Positions 61,329 to 64,000 of a stretch of 64,000 bases of DNA are shown here, in pieces (the first letter of the stretch is position 1; every line of letters begins with the position of its first letter). A program made the position numbers and the translations under genes. Source of the stretch: Rhodoblastus sp. (GTDB lineage: Bacteria > Pseudomonadota > Alphaproteobacteria > Rhizobiales > Beijerinckiaceae); the NCBI RefSeq assembly GCF_019449565.1, contig NZ_JAGRPM010000084.1:62001-126000 (forward strand), written 5' to 3'. The notes beneath the pieces are model-generated. The model did not search any database. It saw only the letters and a list, made by a program, of their open reading frames with translations, and was not told where the DNA came from.

Positions 61329-63521
61329 TTAGCTGCGGGTGATCAGAACGCCGCTGGAGCCATCAGTCCCGAGATGGAATGTTCCGCCGGCCAGGGTCGA
61401 ATCCTGGAAATCCAGCGTCGCCAACTGATGGGCGCTATTGGTGATTTGCAGCAGCCCGCTCGGCGCGTTGTAATTGAAGATCGCGCCGGCCAGCGAGAAA
61501 TTATGCAGGTCGATAGCGCTGCCGGGGCTGAAATTCTCGAGCAGATCGCCCTTGTAAGCGGCCGTGCCGACGCCCGTTCCAAACAGGGCGGCGTTGTCGA
61601 GAATGAGTTCGCCGCTGTTCTGAAAGTCGATCTTCGACCCCGAGCCCAGCGCCTGCGCAATTTCCAGACTGTCTCCGGCGCCAAGCAGGAAACTCCCTGT
61701 GCTGCCGACGTCGACGGCGACCGACACGTCCAAAGAGCCATCGATGGCGATAACGCCGTTGTCGATCACCACGGCGATCGAATTGCCAGCGCCATGGAGC
61801 GTCCAATTCGCGCCGGAATCGACCTGCAAAGATCGGAAGTTCTGGAACTGGGATGTTCCGAGGCCGGCCAGGTCCCCCCAGCCCTTGGCCACTTCGAGGG
61901 TTCCGCCGCCGCCGCTCACAAGTCCATTGAACACCGACTGGGGATCGTCGATGACGCGATTGGCGGCATTGTTCGACACGAAATCGATCGCATAGACTCC
62001 CCCGGATATGGTCCCCGCATTGGTGACGGTTCCGCTCCCGCCGTTGATGAACACGCCGGCATAACCGCCTGAAATCACGCCGTCGCCTTGATTGACGACG
62101 CTGCCTCCGCTTTCGAGGTCGACGCCGCCACCGGACGGCGCGCTCCCGGCGATTACGCCGTCGTTGGTGATCGTCCCGGCTCCGCCTCCGACGAATATGC
62201 CCGCGATTTGAGCGGTGATCGCGCCGCCATAGATATTGTTGACCACGCCGCCAGCGTTCAAGCCGATCCCGTAAGCGCCGGTTAGCTGACCGCCGTTGTT
62301 GACGGTCGCCGCAACGCCAGACGCGAAGACTGCATATCCGACGCCCGCGATTATCCCGCCGCTATTATTGGTCACGAGGCCGCCGGCGCCGATCGTGACG
62401 CCCGCGCTACCCGCCGCTACGGCGGAGATCGAACCGCTGTTCACGACATTGGCCGATACATTCGCCAAGTTGACGGCCGTGTTCTGGCCAAGAATGGCGG
62501 CGCCATAAAGGTTCGTCACGACGCCGCCAGCGCCAAGTTGGACGCCCGCCAAAGTTGTCGCCGATATCAGGCCCTGATTGACGATCGTTCCCGCGGCGCC
62601 GAGGACGAAAATACCGTAGCTGGTCCCCGATATCGCGCCGCCCCATTTGTTGTTGATGCTGCCGCCCTGCTCAAGATCGGCGCCGGCTCCGCCCGCGGTC
62701 GTCGTGATGATCGAGCCCGCATTGGAGACGCTTCCCCCGTGGCTGAGGCTGACCCCGGCGGTTTGGCCGGTGATCGTCCCGTCCTGCTGGTTGGTGATGG
62801 TTCCACCGGCCGCGATCAGAATTCCGTATTTCCGGCCGGCAAGAAAGCCATAATTGATGATTTTCGCGCTCCCCCCGGTCACGAACACGGCGGCGGCGTT
62901 CGCGCCGGCGAGTCCCTTGATAGAGCCGCCCCATTGGTTGGTAAGGCTGCCGCCTCCATTAAAGGCGACGCCATCGTCGATCGAGGCGGTAATGCTGCCT
63001 GAGTTGGTTACGGAGCCGACGCCGCCAACATCAAAAAAAACGCCGTCCTCGCCGCCTGCGATCACGCCGCTGTTGTTGACCGAGCCGCCAGCGGCGAACC
63101 CGATTCCATAGCCTATTCCCGAGGCGGTAATCGTTCCCGCATTGGCGACCGAGCCTGAGGCGCCGTCGAAATAAATGCCGGAGACGGACGCCTGGGGGCC
63201 TGAGGCGCCCTTGCCGGTTATACTGCCCCCATATCGGTTGCTAACCGTTCCACCGGCGCCGAGACGGACGCCGCCATTGCCGGAGATCGCGCCGTAATTG
63301 ACGATCGCGGCGGGGCCGAGCAGGTAGACGCCATATCCTGTCGCCGAGGAAATGGAGCCATAGGAATTCGTGATCGACCAATTGACGCCGGTTCCGCCAT
63401 CGATGGCGTCCGCGCCCGGCGCGGTTGCGGCGACGCCGCCGCTAAAGGTGATGGTAAGCGGGTTGTCGGTGGGGGCGAGCGTCAAGGTTCCCGATAGCAG
63501 GGTGCTGATCGTGCGCGACAT
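61329..63521 (-). CDS. Glycine-rich repeat (beta-helix-type) protein
   Basis: 730 aa. From ~50 to ~500 it is made of ~20-25-residue repeats around G-[ST]-[IV]-x-N-x-G-x-I-x-G, as in autotransporter passenger domains, which fold as a right-handed beta-helix. The C-terminal ~200 residues carry GSLDVSVAVDVGSTGSF and LLENFSPGSAIDLHNF, typical of large adhesins. There is no signal peptide and no outer-membrane barrel. ATG 63521 follows AGGAGG, so the start is firm; export may use another route. Confidence 0.82.
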   Translation of the reverse strand: MSRTISTLLSGTLTLAPTDNPLTITFSGGVAATAPGADAIDGGTGVNWSITNSYGSISSATGYGVYLLGPAAIVNYGAISGNGGVRLGAGGTVSNRYGGSITGKGASGPQASVSGIYFDGASGSVANAGTITASGIGYGIGFAAGGSVNNSGVIAGGEDGVFFDVGGVGSVTNSGSITASIDDGVAFNGGGSLTNQWGGSIKGLAGANAAAVFVTGGSAKIINYGFLAGRKYGILIAAGGTITNQQDGTITGQTAGVSLSHGGSVSNAGSIITTTAGGAGADLEQGGSINNKWGGAISGTSYGIFVLGAAGTIVNQGLISATTLAGVQLGAGGVVTNLYGAAILGQNTAVNLANVSANVVNSGSISAVAAGSAGVTIGAGGLVTNNSGGIIAGVGYAVFASGVAATVNNGGQLTGAYGIGLNAGGVVNNIYGGAITAQIAGIFVGGGAGTITNDGVIAGSAPSGGGVDLESGGSVVNQGDGVISGGYAGVFINGGSGTVTNAGTISGGVYAIDFVSNNAANRVIDDPQSVFNGLVSGGGGTLEVAKGWGDLAGLGTSQFQNFRSLQVDSGANWTLHGAGNSIAVVIDNGVIAIDGSLDVSVAVDVGSTGSFLLGAGDSLEIAQALGSGSKIDFQNSGELILDNAALFGTGVGTAAYKGDLLENFSPGSAIDLHNFSLAGAIFNYNAPSGLLQITNSAHQLATLDFQDSTLAGGTFHLGTDGSSGVLITRS

Positions 63522-63716
63522 GGGTAGCCTCCTGGGCCACACGGCTTTGGCAGTCGGGCGGGTTATGGGATCAATCGGTTTGTTCCCGTTCGGCAATCTT
63601 GGTGGCGCCGCTTCGGGTCGTTAGATATCTGGAAAGAACGCCCCAAACATACCGCAAAAGTTAACCAGGAAAGCGCAACCTTTGGGCGTAAGCCGTTCGC
63701 GACGGTCGCGCGCTTC

Positions 63717-64000
63717 TCAAGCGCGCCAGGGCGCGAGGGCGGGAGAGGACGCCATCCACGGCTTTGCGCGGCGGCCAGGAATGACGAGCTCGAAGTTTGA
63801 GCTGCCGAGCGAAAAATTGACGTTATAGAACGGGTCCGCTTCGAGGGTCTCTCCCCAGGTTCTTTGCATATAGAAAACTTCCCGGCGAAAACGCGCGGCC
63901 TTTTCGGGATTTAAATCGGTCCCCCGCGAAGGCGATTCGTGATGAAACAGCAGCGCGAACGGCGTCCATGCGTTGCGATAGCCTTTTGCGGCGACTTTCA
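63717..64000 (-). CDS. C-terminus of a family 2 glycosyltransferase (partial)
   Basis: The last 94 codons of a gene that begins beyond the window. Encodes GYRNAWTPFALLFHHESPSR, then NPEKAARFRREVFYMQRTWG and DPFYNVNFSL, the usual C-terminal pattern of polysaccharide-associated GT2 proteins (YHHES...R-x-F). It has no start codon in the window, so length is unknown. Confidence 0.75.
   Translation of the reverse strand, partial: KVAAKGYRNAWTPFALLFHHESPSRGTDLNPEKAARFRREVFYMQRTWGETLEADPFYNVNFSLGSSNFELVIPGRRAKPWMASSPALAPWRA

Overview
The window looks like a chromosomal segment of a GC-rich, methylotrophic alphaproteobacterium of the Hyphomicrobiales (Beijerinckiaceae/Methylocystaceae-like). Three things support this: CtrA, SciP and a FliJ-like protein encoded close together; a lanthanide-type methanol dehydrogenase (XoxF) with its periplasmic partners; and all three enzymes of the glutathione-dependent formaldehyde oxidation route (Gfa, class III alcohol dehydrogenase, S-formylglutathione hydrolase). 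No mxaF or PQQ biosynthesis gene is present here. The genus cannot be fixed from this sequence alone.

Layout. 1-14 kb: end of a glycosyltransferase-like gene, rph-rdgB, a secreted YbjN-domain protein, an atypical LuxR-type regulator, hemW, a J-domain protein, an ABC-2 exporter, an MFS transporter, a PQQ-type sugar dehydrogenase and ppk1. 14-29 kb is a C1-oxidation region: fghA and gfa; a DUF2380 protein; a PQQ-associated ABC-type binding protein and beta-propeller protein; an orphan OmpR-type regulator and several small secreted proteins of unknown function; then, on the minus strand, a zinc metallohydrolase, xoxF, cytochrome xoxG, xoxJ, a rhodanese-like CW-motif protein and a SoxYZ-like carrier; finally the class III alcohol dehydrogenase. 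Together they would take methanol to formaldehyde in the periplasm and formaldehyde to formate in the cytoplasm. glpD follows.

30.74-46.93 kb is an integrated mobile element of about 16.2 kb. It splits an Fe-S oxidoreductase gene at a shared 7-bp GCATGCA, and the two gene halves join in frame when the element is removed in silico. It carries a tyrosine integrase, an AlpA/Xis-like regulator, a primase-like protein plus SF3 helicase operon, an iteron cluster bounded by 17-bp inverted repeats (candidate origin), a candidate countertranscribed small RNA in the primase leader, a tightly coupled minus-strand block of unknown, partly phage-like genes, and a cargo of a two-component system with two COG4705 membrane proteins. 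The plan resembles P4-like satellites or integrative plasmids. It is the most novel part of the window.

47-64 kb: 3' half of the split Fe-S gene, trxB, a CheY-like receiver, a zinc-less-type MDR oxidoreductase, an integrase remnant beside an unknown 314-aa gene, ctrA, fliJ-like, a YbhN-like membrane protein, sciP, mnmA, a PmtA-like methyltransferase, tRNA-Met(CAT), a doxX/azoR divergent pair with a 15-bp operator-like inverted repeat, a glutathionyl-hydroquinone reductase, a LysR regulator, a 730-aa glycine-rich beta-helix-type repeat protein, and the end of a family-2 glycosyltransferase.
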